DNA from: Chrysoporthe austroafricana
Taxonomy: Eukaryota; Ascomycota; Sordariomycetes; Diaporthales; Cryphonectriaceae
DNA: 64,000 nucleotides
Direction: 5' to 3'
Assembly: GCA_001051155.2 (NCBI GenBank)
Contig: JYIP02000004.1
Coordinates: forward strand, 2,102,383-2,166,382
Both the position numbers and the translations under genes were made by a program. Below the pieces are notes generated by a model. It did not search any database. It had not been told where the DNA came from and saw only the letters and a list, made by a program, of their open reading frames with translations. This document shows positions 1 through 12,000 of this stretch, piece by piece. Within the stretch, counting starts at the first letter, position 1. Each line of letters opens with the position of its first letter.

Positions 1-1414
1 CCGTCTCAGGTCTGGTCGCGGAGGTGAAGTTTGGCAGCCGGGACGCGACTGCAAATGAGGCCATTCCAAGTGCGCCAGTGATCATGGTATATAGGCCGCT
101 AGGTGGTTCCTGATCTGGGATTGGGTATGGGTTGGCATTTCGTTGGCCTGGCGCTGTCGGCTGCCTCGCCGGAGCAGGGGCTGGCGTCTCGCTTTTCACA
201 GCCTGCTCCTGGAGGTTGTCATCATTGGACTCCTCGAAATCCTCTGCGCTCTTCGTTTCCAGCCACTTGATGAACCGACCAGCGTCGTTTATGATGCCAC
301 CAGGTGTACCCTTCTCGACCATGAATCGCGGCACACTGCCGCCAGGGTCAGAACGCGTGACCATGATCCACTCCAGCGCCGTCCCCGTCTTGGTTTCGGA
401 CAGATTCATCCCAGCATCCTCCGCCAGGCCGGGAGAGGGCAGCTCTGACATTGAGCGTGCGAGGTTCAGATCCCTAGCCGACTCCAGTCCTTCTCTCCGT
501 GCAGCCGACCGTAGCATTGCCTCCCTGCCAAGCTTATCACCACCGAGCTGCAAAGTCTGAGGCTGTATGTTCTCCTGTCTCAAGTCCACAGAGGACCTTG
601 TCCTACGTGGTGATATCTCCGCAGGTATCTCCCTGATCATCTCTACGCTTTCGTACGAGCCTCGGATGTAGCCCGACCGGGTCTCACACTCGGAATGTCC
701 GCACGGCTTGGACACGACCATGTACTGTCTCGGCTCATTCCCCTTCGTTCCCTTCGTCCCCTCGCCGGAACCAGTCAACAGAAGTGTCACAAAATCTCTC
801 GGCGTCGTCGGTCCGGGGAACTGCGCGCTGAGCAGCCAGACTTCTGTCTTTCCTACGCCGTCGCACGCACGGTGCTCGGCTCTCCTCTCCGCACCTATAC
901 CCCGAACATTCCCCGTCCCGGGGCCGTTGAAGGCCTTCAGCGTCTCGGCGAACTCCCGCCCCAGACCCAGCCTGAACTTGTCGAAGGGTATCCCTTCGTG
1001 TACGCTCCTCCGTGCGAACCACGCGCCGCGCCCGTCCTTGGCTGCCAGCTTGTACACGCTCATGCCCATAGGGTTGTCCTTTGCCGGCACCTTGACTTCC
1101 TTCCACTCCTTCTGCAGCTGTGCCGCGTGCGCCGCCGCAGTGGCGGCCACCTCGCTCTCGTTTGCCGTCGTGTTCGCATGCTCCCTGCCGCCGCTGCCTG
1201 TGGAGGCGTCGGGCGAGCGCAGGACGGAGCTGTCGGTATGGCTTCGGGCTCGGCCGGGCGGTGGGGGTTTCGTCTGCGCCGGAGGCATGGGTACACTGTC
1301 GACGACGGTCTGGGCCTGGGCGAATGTCGAGCTCAAGAAGTGCTTGAGGTTATCGTGTGATACGTCCGCCCAGTCGATCGGGCCGAGGGCTTTCAGGGGC
1401 TCATGGTGGGCCAT
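1..1414 (-). CDS. DUF3074 (START-like) protein, 3' end outside window
   Basis: An uninterrupted reading frame runs on the minus strand from an ATG at 1414 to the window edge, about 471 codons with no stop. The protein opens MAHHEPLKALGPIDWADVS. It continues through a Ser/Pro-rich linker into a segment (about residues 105-240) with KLAAKDGRGAWFARRSVHEG and SAQFPGPTTPRDFVTLLLT, the pattern I know from fungal DUF3074 proteins. That family belongs to the START/Bet v1-like helix-grip fold, so lipid or other hydrophobic ligand binding is an inference from fold. After about residue 300 the sequence is less conserved, though LEWIMVTRSDPGGSVPRFMVEKG is again START-like. A hydrophobic stretch (YTMITGALGMASFAVASRL) near the edge may be a membrane anchor. 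No intron is evident. The true C-terminus is not in the window. Biological role unknown. Confidence 0.85.
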   Translation of the reverse strand, partial: MAHHEPLKALGPIDWADVSHDNLKHFLSSTFAQAQTVVDSVPMPPAQTKPPPPGRARSHTDSSVLRSPDASTGSGGREHANTTANESEVAATAAAHAAQLQKEWKEVKVPAKDNPMGMSVYKLAAKDGRGAWFARRSVHEGIPFDKFRLGLGREFAETLKAFNGPGTGNVRGIGAERRAEHRACDGVGKTEVWLLSAQFPGPTTPRDFVTLLLTGSGEGTKGTKGNEPRQYMVVSKPCGHSECETRSGYIRGSYESVEMIREIPAEISPRRTRSSVDLRQENIQPQTLQLGGDKLGREAMLRSAARREGLESARDLNLARSMSELPSPGLAEDAGMNLSETKTGTALEWIMVTRSDPGGSVPRFMVEKGTPGGIINDAGRFIKWLETKSAEDFEESNDDNLQEQAVKSETPAPAPARQPTAPGQRNANPYPIPDQEPPSGLYTMITGALGMASFAVASRLPNFTSATRPET

Positions 1415-4400
1415 CGTCAATGCTGGGTACACTTGTCTAGATTCTTGGAGATTGGATATTCTGGAAGACTGATATCTTGCTATATTTGCGCAGTGGCGAG
1501 AGTGACTAATGGTTACTATTGCGCAACAATTGGAAGCAGTGGCTAGGTCCAAAGAAAAGGCAAAATCGAATAGGTCGTGCCAGTGACGAGGATGACGACG
1601 GCCGCAAGGCAGACTGAAGAAATGAACCCTAACATAGGTGAAAGAACCTGATCTTGTACGGATATCAGCATCGTCGTCTTGGAAACATTCAGACATGACT
1701 TGACGTCACCCCGGCGTCCGCGTTCCTGAATGAAACCCCTGTCCTGGTCGGCTCGTTTCAAAAGAAACGTCAGTGGAGTTCCTAGTGTGTGGGGTTCGGA
1801 TCCTCCCCCACGGCCTTTCTACTTACAAGGTAGAGGCATCCGCTATTGGAAGCTTGGCATCAACTGACAATGGACGGCGGACGACGGCGACGGACACCTT
1901 TTAAGGCAAGGGCTGGAGCAGAACAACCTCAGCACCCAACACAATCATGAGATCCGACAAAATAGCCTCCAGTTCCTCCGTAGCAGTCAAGTGCTCTGTA
2001 GGTATTTAGGGTAGACCATTATGGCAAAGAGGCCCCTACTCCAGGCCGTGGGACTTCTCATCGACGACGACGAGTATCTATTGTCTGTCAACTTGAATGC
2101 TAAGGGCCAGCTTTATTACCCTTAGTCATACGTTCAAATCGCAGTGCCGTACGATCTCAATCAATTCACCTCCTCCCTCCGATCATGCGGCGGCCACATT
2201 TTCATGAGACTTCAGAAAGGAATCTCAGGTCGAATGCTTCCGACCAAAGAAACCAGCCCGAAACACATCAGCAGATTTATAACCAGAATTGTAGGCTAAA
2301 TGAGCTGCGCTTGATACCCAAGAGTTGGTGTCGCATTTCTAGGCGAAGCTACTTACGCACGCACCCCGACTCGCCCTATCCAAACACCCTTCGAGGTCCA
2401 TCTCCTCGACCGCTTCTCGTCAACTTGTGAATGACGATCGGTGAGAAGGACTCTCACGGGTTTTGCGTAAGTTTCGCTTATGTCTCAGGCAAGATGAGTT
2501 TCGCCCTTGAACAGGCGCCAAGGGATGCCAGCACTTCCTCACTCAATACTTGCTCCTGATCACTCTTATGCGGACACGAATGCTGTAATTATCGTCAGCA
2601 ACTCAGTCTCTTTGGAAAGCGCAGAGCCGAGGATGGATCCTTGGAGGGACGTGAACCAGATGCAGTACGAGGAATCGGGTACATTCCGCCGTTTAGAATA
2701 ACATCCGACCAAAGCTAGCATCCCTTTCTGAGCATCACTGATAGAACCAGAGAGTTCCGATCACCAGAGGTACTCAAGGACTTGCTTCGTCAGATGTCCG
2801 GCCTGAGGTGCCGCATCGATCATTTTCCCCAAGGGCTGGCCACATCCCTCAACCAAGGATCAGTTATATTTCTCCTCGAAAATATAGGCAGCCGTCTGCC
2901 CAATGGCGAGACAACAACAAAGGTGATACATCTTGTGTCAGGGTGCAAAAGTCCTCCACTGACTGAGACCAAGGATCTCTCCAAGCCGATCAAGAGGCTG
3001 CGGCTATTCCCGATCGTAGACAGCTACTGCATGGTGTGCCTTGACTTAGGACGAGTGTTGGTAAGATCTCTCGTGAGCAACCCGGGCCTCTCTAGCTCAA
3101 GGCTCTCGTCCTAATGCCCGTGCCATAGCAGGTCAGCTAGACAGCCCATACTAAGTCTCGTCGCAGGGGAAACAGTACCTACTTCCTAGGTCATCCGTGA
3201 GTATCCCACACCTCGCCATGATAGGACTTCTTCAGCATCAGCTTGTCATCAGTCAATCTAGGCATCTCGGGTCGCCTATGGGTGCTTATTCACATCCCGC
3301 TACCTGCCGTTGGCACGATATCCCTCCCATCTAGGCAGAAAGTCACGGGGCACATGCGACGTCTGACGGCCCTGCAGGCCAGAAGGCGGCCGGCGATCCT
3401 ACCGACACCCAGTCCTCAGCCTTCCATGCATGGATGGAGGATTAGCCATCGCAGCCACAGCCTGGCTGCGGCCACACTCGGCGGCCGCGAACTCGTCATC
3501 ATTCATGCACGTCGCCAGACGGCTCGTCAGACTATGCAACGCTGTCATCGTCCCTTTTGCCGCATGCTCATTGTTGGGCATGCCTTCAACCAGGGCATTC
3601 AATGATGGTCCGAAGGATGCAAGGGTTGGTGCGCTAAGTGTAGTGTGCCCTTCTAAGGTCCTCGGTGTCCAAAGTATCGGTACCACGCCTAGATGCCAAA
3701 TGCCGCAGTGGAGGTATATGACGGTCCTTTGCGGGCAACAAAAGGATTACCCGGTGCCAAACTTTGCGAGGGTCTAGGTGTGGAGCAGGCGGTACTTCGC
3801 ATATCTCCTCGTGCCCTTGTGGTCCATGAGCAGCTTCTACGGCTCCCGACGGGCTTCTTCTGACAAACGGTATTGTAGAGCATGCATTTCATGTTATGAT
3901 ACCGTTGGGTAACGCTTCGACATGGCGGCGCGGGCAGGGAGTTGTGACACAAAATTCTCTCAGGGCCGTGCTTCGACGTGTCTCTCACGAGATGGAAACC
4001 CCCCCCCCCCGGTGGCATATTGGGCACCAGGAAATCACCAGACCATCGTCTTGCCTGGAGGAATTCATCTGGTCCGGACAGGGCAGCGAAATTATTTGGT
4101 TGCAGTGGTCAGCGCGCGACCGTCCGTGTGTGCCCATCGCTCCAGTGGCATCGGCTCTCTCGGTGAGCCTGAGCCGCAGCCCTGCGTCTGACGCGCAGCC
4201 GCCAGCCAGGCTGGGGCTGCAGCCACAGAGAACCTCTCTCGAAAGGGGAGGTTCCAAGGAAGCCTCGCCTCGTCCCGGCAGAGCGGCATGAGGCGTGGGG
4301 CTGCCCGGGGGCTCCGGGTTCGCCGCGGCGGGCTGTGGTCATTGCCCCCTTGAGGTATCAAGGTCTGGTCCGGGCTGGTACTCCCGCCTGGGCGGGGAGG

Positions 4401-4589
4401 GACAGAGATCTCTGCGGCGGCCGGCTATCCGCTTCAGGCGCCAAATTTTGCCCGAGGATGGATGATGACCTGCAGGTGACGTGCTAACCTTGTACGTGCT
4501 CAAGTTGCGCGTCGCCTGTGTTCTGTGGGGCTCGGTATGTCCACCCAGGTAGATGAAGATGGACCGTGCCCTGTCGCCTTGCATGTTCA

Positions 4590-5220
4590 GCTGCGGGCCT
4601 GGGCGAGAGACTCGGTGCCCGCCGCTACTGAGGAGCTGACGGATCGCCTGCAGTCAGACATCACGGAACGTCGTGATGAACGTCAGGATTAGAGTTCGCT
4701 CGCGCAGGCGAGATCCCCGGGACCCTGCCAGGCCCATGGAACCGAGGACAAGGGCTCCCCTGAGGGCAGTGAGAAACCACCGGACCAGGGCCGGAGCGAA
4801 CCCCAGACCGATCGACTCCCGAGGGTGGATCACCATCTCCTTTGGGGGCCACTCGCACCCGACTGGTTAAGATCCGAGAAAGAGACCTCAAGATCTGTTT
4901 TCTCTAAGGTTTCCTTACGGCCTACGGCTTCAGTGCCCTTTTCGGTATCGTAAATGGTGGCACAGCACCGCGGCCGACCACCAGAAATGGGATGGCATGC
5001 CCAGAGTCTTGTTTCAGCACCGGAAGGTCGGGTTGCACAGCTGGAGGAGGTTTGGGAGGACGGGCTGGGCGGGCTTCTAGAAGAAGAGGAGAAGAAGAGG
5101 AAGAAGAGACAGGGAGGGGGGGCGAGAATTCGGCTGGTTGCGGCGGCCGGTTGGTGCTCGAACAAAGATCCATATCGTAGTAGTCAACAGACCCAAAGCA
5201 AAGTTTCCTCCCAGATGTGA
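4590..5220 (+). other. possible decayed coding relic, unassigned
   Basis: Read in one frame on the plus strand, this stretch has unusually few stops for its length and a protein-like, charged composition: ATEELTDRLQSDITERRDE, then a stop at 4690-4692, then a Pro/Gly/Ser-rich part, then a second stop just before 4954, then VAQLEEVWEDGLGGLLEEE and a Lys/Arg/Glu tail encoded by a purine-rich tract. I do not recognise the family. It may be the remains of a transposon or host gene, or chance. The long minus-strand frame opposite (4922-5575) is probably its mirror. Low confidence. Confidence 0.2.
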
Positions 5221-6138
5221 CGCCAGCACCTCGGTCGGCCCTTTGGGCCTGGAAGGGGAGGTCTGGGCGGAACCGTTGGAAAACAAGCTCCTGCTGCTTG
5301 GATCGCTGGTGCCCTCGTCCCTCCCGCCTCTCCGCGCTGCGGGCGAACGCATCCTCCTTGGGCAATGGGACATGTGACAGTAGTGTCAGTCCGTAGGAAA
5401 GGGGGTGATATTTCGGATGGGGTGGACCGGGTTCCAATAAAGAAAAGTCCCGAGGGAACACCGCCCCTGACTGACAGTTGAAGAGACAAGGTCGCGGAGA
5501 AGGATCCGCATCTGGAATATTGCCGGGTGAATTGTGATGCCCGATTGAGAGTTTCGGTCTGCTCTGTAGGACCACGGCGAGTCAGGCAGTCACAGCAGAA
5601 CTTGTATAGTTTGCCCACCCACGAAGAGGATGTAACTCGGCCGCGTTGGGGCCCCCAAGGCTCTGACATTATTACCCCTAAGTTAGATAGATGTCAAATC
5701 TCGGCACAATACGTGCTTGAAATCATGGTAATGCAAAGATCTCCCTACCAAGCCCTGACTATCAACTCTCGGGGAGCGGCAGTAGTATGCCATGCGAGAA
5801 TCCCGTGAGGGATCGCGTGCTACGTGCTATATGAGGTGTATTTTTTAGCCTACTGACTGAGTACTCAGTGTTTACGGAAGACACCAACCCTACCCAACTC
5901 ACTTGTAAGTGAGGGTGGCATCGTATGGCTGGTATTGACCATGCGGACAATCTCCCTCAGATCAGCGTAAACGAATTAGGCAAATTAATGCACAAGTTGT
6001 TGGTCTATGATGATTTTTTTCCAGTTTTTTTTTTTCTTTTTTCCTGTTGCTCGATTGTTTCTCAGACTAAATATTAGACAAGGGGACAAAGGAGCACGAA
6101 AGCCACCACCTGAGTGAACAGGGCAACCTCGAAGTTAG

Positions 6139-6201
6139 AAAAAAAAAAAAAAAAAAAAAAAAAAACCCCCCCCCGCCCCCCCCCCNAAAAAAAGAAAAAC
6201 G

Positions 6202-6237
<36 letters not shown>
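6139..6237. repeat. poly-A / poly-C run around a single N (gap-like site)
   Basis: A run of about 27 A is followed by about 20 C with one G, an undetermined base at 6186, then about 50 nearly pure A. Such A-then-C homopolymers around one N are better explained by low-quality read ends at an assembly join than by native sequence. Length and content here should not be trusted, and open frames crossing it are meaningless. Confidence 0.8.
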
Positions 6238-6240
<3 letters not shown>

Positions 6241-8060
6241 CGGCCTTTGCGCCACCGGGGCTGACCGCCGTACACACAGGAGAATTTCCAGCGTCTCATG
6301 CTCCACGGATGCGCTCATTAGTTGCAAGAGAAACCCGTTCCTCTCTGAATGCAACGTCGCATCCGTGGGCTTCGTTCTTCCTAAACCACCTCGACGGTTT
6401 AGGTTCTGGCAATGAGGAGGACTTGACACTCAACTCAGACCGAGACCTTTGCGTGAGTTGTTCAGGGAACAGGCAGTGAGACGAGCTACAATTTGGTTCC
6501 CGCGTTTCCACCTCAGACCCAGTCCAGCATCCACCTATTGGGCAAATCCCCCTTGCTAGCCACTGCAACGACTGTTCGAATGAGTGTCCGCCCGCAATAG
6601 CATCGACTGCTCAGAGTGGACCAAAGCCAGTTTCCTTCCGAGCTAGCAGAATTTGGAATGTCTGCTTTTGATCCTATTCTGCCGTCAAACCATACCCGGC
6701 CCGCTCACTCTGCGCTGGTGCCTGTGGATTCCTATGAATCCTTCATCCTAGGTCATGTGTACTCGGCGTCAGCGAAAAAAGGGCTCCGCATCCTTCCAGT
6801 TTGAGACTGTCCCGCAGAAAACCTTCTCTTGATGCCCAGCTCTTGGACTGATCCACCTCCCGCTTCAAGCCCTGTCCTGCCTCCGGGCGAGTGGAGAGCA
6901 GAAGTATTGGTTTCTTCCGTTGACATCCAGTGTCTCTTGCCTCTGGCCCACACATTCCACATGTCGGCAGCCGTCGTCGGCTCGGCATGATCTTGTCCTC
7001 AACCTTGACGTGCGATCAAATCTTGCAGAAATCCAGTTTCGCTCGAGTCGCCGCTGTCGAATATTCCGCCACATAGGAAACTCCAATTCGACCGTTCCGT
7101 GTCGAAGTGTCGTATGAAGTCTCAACGTCTAGTTGGGAAAATCATCGTCGTTCGGGGAAATAGTCGTCGCCCAGAGCTCTCATTATATAGTGGGAAATAT
7201 CCACCATCAAGGTCGTTCGATCATCCGCGGAGGTAGAAAGAAAACCAAGCCCAGGGTGAAATGAATGTCCATCTTGAAGCAGGTGCGAGTGATGACAAGC
7301 CACCACGTCGCAAATGGGGTATCATCTAGAAAGCCACTTTATGCCGCCAAAGAAAAGAATTTGAAGAGAAGAGAAGAGATAGCGGAAACCCGAAACCCCG
7401 GTTCTTCTCGTTGCCGGTCCTTTTGCCGGGCCATGATGCATTGCTGCGTGTTCCTCTTGATGTAAATACGCAAAAGAAAATAAAAATAGAAGACTGCCAC
7501 CCAATATTCCAACAGTCCCTGCTTTGACCGAAGATGCAATCAAAACACCCGCCCGAGACGGACCCAGCCTGAATGAGGGATGGGGTGGAGGCTGCTCCAG
7601 CGAGTGGAATGTCGAAATCAAACAGCCCGAACAAGGAGTGCACCGTGTAGTAGAAAACCCTCCTGTGGAACGATCCCTGTTGTCGCGGTTACAGCGCCTG
7701 GCTGGGTCTGCTGTTCTCGACGTTCCCAACACTGAGCGGCCGTGACCGAGCTGGCGGTAGTAGTGTTGCTGATGTGAATATCCTGAAACTACACCGACAA
7801 AAGGAAACCGATGAAATCAGACGCTCGCTCGCTTCATAGACTGAAGAAAACCCAAGAACCCGTGATGAATGTGTGCCGCAAGCCCGCGCCTTGTTATGCA
7901 AAATGCCAATGTGTCCTGACATGGAAATGCTGAGGTGTCTCTCTAGTGTCTTGCCCTCTTCGTCGTCAAAGAATAACAGCCGGAGGAGTGTGACGTAAAG
8001 GAGATATTACTGTGAAGATGAAGCCGAAGGGTAGCTGTCTTCAGTGACGCGTGGTGGTTG

Positions 8061-9098
8061 TCACATGGTTGTCGTATACTCCTGGTAGCGCTGGTCCCAT
8101 CCAAACCCGCCATACATTGACACGCCACATTGCGGAGTCAACATGCTGGGAAGGGGCAGCTGAGGTATGGATGGGATAGGGGTAGTCACGACGGGTGAGC
8201 TATAGAAGAACCCGGCCGAAGAGAAAGGTTGACTGTATGTCGGCGTGGGAGGAGACACCTGAGCCTCGCTCAGACCTAGATTTGCCCAGATAGGCATATT
8301 TTCCGTCGAGGTTGACACGACACTCGGGCTAGAAGGCAGGATCCTCCAGGCTTCGACGGGAGCTGGGACACTCGACGGTGTTGTTGGTTGAGACCAAAGG
8401 CTTGCGCTGGCCGGCGACGATGGCAGCAAGGGAGGCTGGCGTATCACTTCCACAACCCTTGGAGGCGGAGGAAGGAGAGGCTTCATGAGCCCGAGGAGTT
8501 GCGACTTGACCTCGTCGCTTTTGCCGTTAAGTAATTCGCCAGCACCCTCCTCTTCGAGTCCCTCGAGCGCGGAAACATGTGTGCGGTACACGAATTTGTT
8601 GATGGCCTGGACGAAGTCCTCGTGCAGCTTCTTGGCTTGTTGGTCCTTCTCCGTCCAGTCATGGGTATTTGCCTTGGCGTCGACGCAGTGGATATCCTTG
8701 TGGTAATCGATAAGAGACTCAATAGTATCTTTGCTGAGCTTGAACCCGACCTCGTTGCGCAGGACCATATCCACATGAACCACGTACGCTTCAATGTGAA
8801 TGAGCTGGTGGTTGAAAAGAGCCTCCACAAGCGGGTTCGGGTCCTCTCGAAGCTCGGCCTCTGGAGCCTTGGGCAGCATGAGAGACGTCAGGGTCCAGAT
8901 GGCGTTCTCGTTGGACAGGAGTTCAGTCAGGCACCTCTGGTGTTGCATGACACTATTCAGAGGTCGCTTGACTCGGTTAACTCTCTTCAAGGTCTGGGTG
9001 AGCCACTGTTCCGGCTTGCCGGATCCAAGCACAACGTTGACGGAAGATGCCCTGGGAGCGAACGCCGCCGCGGAGGCGGGTAGCAGTTGTGGAGGCAT
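8061..9098 (-). CDS. hypothetical fungal protein, helical core with Pro/Ser-rich tail
   Basis: Single-exon frame of 345 codons from the ATG at 9098 (context CAAACATGCC). The same frame is open further upstream, but with no earlier ATG. I do not recognise the family. About residues 20-225 look helical and globular, with WLTQTLKRVNRVKRPLNSV, LFNHQLIHIEAYVVHVDMV and a Leu-rich segment ending in LLGLMKPL. From about residue 230 the chain turns Pro/Ser/Thr-rich and low in charge and ends QRYQEYTTTM. There is no signal peptide, no obvious membrane span and no catalytic motif. Consistent codon use and the sharp split between an ordered and a disordered part argue that it is a real gene. The opposite-strand frames at 8577-9114 are mirrors. 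The neighbours on both sides are long empty stretches, so context says nothing about its role. Confidence 0.65.
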   Translation of the reverse strand: MPPQLLPASAAAFAPRASSVNVVLGSGKPEQWLTQTLKRVNRVKRPLNSVMQHQRCLTELLSNENAIWTLTSLMLPKAPEAELREDPNPLVEALFNHQLIHIEAYVVHVDMVLRNEVGFKLSKDTIESLIDYHKDIHCVDAKANTHDWTEKDQQAKKLHEDFVQAINKFVYRTHVSALEGLEEEGAGELLNGKSDEVKSQLLGLMKPLLPPPPRVVEVIRQPPLLPSSPASASLWSQPTTPSSVPAPVEAWRILPSSPSVVSTSTENMPIWANLGLSEAQVSPPTPTYSQPFSSAGFFYSSPVVTTPIPSIPQLPLPSMLTPQCGVSMYGGFGWDQRYQEYTTTM

Positions 9099-12000
9099 GT
9101 TTGCTTTGGGATAGAGACTAGGGCGGCGGGGTATAGGCGAGTGAAAGACCGGGCGGCTAAGGGTGAACGTCCTGGGCGGGAGAGGGGTTTTCAAGAGTTC
9201 CTGAGGTGAGGTGGGAAACAAGATAAGAAGAAATAAAGATGACGGAGCAGGGCAGTCCCAAGACAGGGATCAATTAGCTTGCACGCCTGCAACCGTAAGT
9301 AATGGGAAGAGAATGGCGGACGAGATACTCGTGAAGAGGGAGAGGGAGGGCGGGAAAAAAATTCGTGGAGGGTGACGAGAAGGGTGGTGGGGTGTTATAC
9401 TGCGCCCGCCTGCCTGCTCGGAGGCCCAAGTACATAGAGAGACAGTACCATAGTAGTGGCAGTATGCAGCGAAGTGGAGCCCAGAAAAGCATCATGGTTA
9501 GGGTGTGCAGTGCCAGTACGAAGTATGGGGTGACGCTACGTCGCCATCGCCCGGCATGCAAGTCGCCCTGCCCGTCGATGGAGTACCACTTTCGGAGTAC
9601 ATCCTCGGCCTTGCTGCTGCAGGGCGTGCCCTGTCCATCGGGACTGTCCAGGGCTCTAGGAAACGTTGACGGTGACATTCGCAACGGGAGGAGGGAGGCT
9701 ACATAGCAGCCTGCTGACCGATGTACCCACTGCCAAGTCTGTCGACTGTCACTTCCCGACCTGACCAGGTTCCCTCTGATCAGCTGCGGACCATGTTCGA
9801 GTGAAGCCTGGTTGTGCCCATCCAGTGGGGACAGGGGGCGTTGTAGTCACTTGCCGCCTCGTACCGCGCAGACGAGCCTAAGGCGGCACTGACGGAATGT
9901 CCTAGTCCTAGGGAGGGGTGCTAAGTTCGAGAGAAGGCGACCGACGACACCGAGGCAGGCCTTACTTCGTACGGTACCGCGACGTGGTGGGCTGTGCAGA
10001 AACCTGCAGCGAATACTTTCAGGCAAATGGGAGGGCAGCTGAAAGCTGCAGCGGTACTGTTAGCGGCTGCAGCGCCACCTCCGCGGAGTACCGGTACCTC
10101 CACATCGACCCTGGCACAGACCGAGCGGGAGTTGCAGGGCAAAGTGGCTTTGGTGGGCCTGAACAGATCTCTTCCGGAAGAGACATCCATGTCCAACAGG
10201 GACACCCTGCTGCTGTAGGTGCCAGGCTCGGTGTCGACGGAGAATAGAGGCACGATATGTAAGGTCTCGATCAGAGCTGCGGTCTCTGGTCGAGCGTCCC
10301 GTCAAACAAAGCCGAGATGAGACGAAGTGAAATGCTGTGGAAGGGCACGAGCAAAGGGCATAGCACAAGTTTCCTAAGCGCTTTTGGCTCCACCCTGGAC
10401 CCTGCTAACTATCCGGCCCGATTTGGTCTTCCAGCTTTTTAACATCAGGGTCGTGTCTCCGTTCATGCGCTACCATGGCAGATAGTCTTCCTGGAAACTA
10501 AGGTGGCACGTTATCGTGTGCCGCGGATCTTTTCGAAGATCGACAGAAACGTCCATGCTTCTCTCGAGTGACGTCCTCTGTTTCAATGAGTCAACGCTCT
10601 GTGAGGTGTCCAGCGCGCTATGCGGAGGGTTCTTAGTTCGCTGCTACGCTAGGCTACACCTTTAGAAGACCATGGTGCCTTCTGGGCTTGAAGAAGACGG
10701 CATGTACAGAGCACCACGATTTTCTGTCTAACAAGGACCTCGAGATGCCACTGGAACCTGGTAGTCGCCAGACTGGGTTTCCTCAGGGCTGCTTCAGAGG
10801 GGGGGTTAGCCGCTTTCCCGGTCTGACGGGGCTATTGAGGGCCCGTTCGGGACACAACCATGCCCTCTGCAAATGCTGCGCTCATGCCAGTTCGAGCACG
10901 AGGCATTGCGATGATTAGACAGGAAGCTGCGTGAGTTGCGCTTATGCAGCTTAGGGTGGGCCATCATAAAAACAGCCCGCGGGCAGCAACCGACAGCCTG
11001 ACTAGTCCCACCATCGTGAGATTGCACCTAGTGATGGCCATTGTGCCTGGAAATTGCCCTTGCCCCATATACCGAGCACCGTTTTAGGCATGGCAGACGG
11101 AATAGGAGACGTAGCCCTGGTCTCCACGAAAGTCATCTCGGGTTGTTTAGACCACAGTCCGGCTGCGGCGGGAATCGCCACCCCATGGCATCGGATCTGT
11201 GCCTCGACAGCATCCTAGATGCATGCCCATACTCTCCTTCCCGTACGGGGCCAAGCTGAAACACACACAAGCTTGACTGAAGCGACCACTCAAGATATTG
11301 ACAGCATGGGACTACCAGGCTACCAGGGATGTGGGGATGTGTCGCATCCTGATCAGCAACCCACACTGCTTTTCTTCGAGCCTCGTAGAAGCAAAAGATT
11401 GACCCAACCTGCACCCAGAACGGCCGTCCTCCTGGAAGGAACCAGACCACTCCCCCTGACAATCTCGATGGGGCAGTCCGGGGTAAGAGATCTGATTGCG
11501 AAGCTAGTGCCATGAATCGGGTCGAGCCACCGCGGCGGCCAGGACGCTCTGCTGGGTCACCGAGGGACGTTCGGAGAGGCTCCCCTGAGCACCAGCGGGG
11601 CGGCAGAGACGGGTGGTCTCGCAAGATAGGGAAGCCAAGACGTCTGGGGACAGTTGAAGGGTCCCGTCTCGAGGATGGACGTGAGCCTGTAGATGCCTTC
11701 GTATGAGGAGCCGATCCATGTTAGCGCCGAAAGGCAAGCTAAGGTGTGGAAGAGTGAAAGTGCGATTCTGGAAGGTGATTGGCCAGCTGTCTCGAGACAG
11801 AAGAGGTCAGCAATAACCTGGCCACAAGGCATCTCGGAATTCTGATTGGCCATAAATTCAAAGAAAATCAGCTCCAAATGAAGAGAAAGAGCGAACAGGC
11901 CGGGGGCAGGACATCGCACGATGGGGCAGGTTGGTGGACGAAACATTGACGGCCCAGGCACCGGAAAGAGGCTATTGTCGAGATGCGACTAGTCGCGAGC

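Larger units (their letters stand above)
1415..8060. other. long gene-poor intergenic stretch
   Basis: This 6.6 kb stretch lies between two minus-strand genes and shows no gene I can support. The open frames are short, overlap one another on both strands, and have no recognisable domains. It holds a purine-rich tract around 5045-5120, a gap-like poly-A/poly-C site at 6139-6237, and a possible decayed coding stretch at about 4590-5230, described separately. Base composition is like the rest of the window, so it is not a heavily RIP-degraded island. Promoter elements for the gene starting at 1414 should lie just right of that position, but I see no clear motif. Confidence 0.6.

Noticed and set aside
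4922..5575. 217-codon minus-strand open frame
   Set aside because: Low-complexity Pro/Ser/Arg composition opposite a purine-rich tract, with no domain and no nearby promoter or intron logic.
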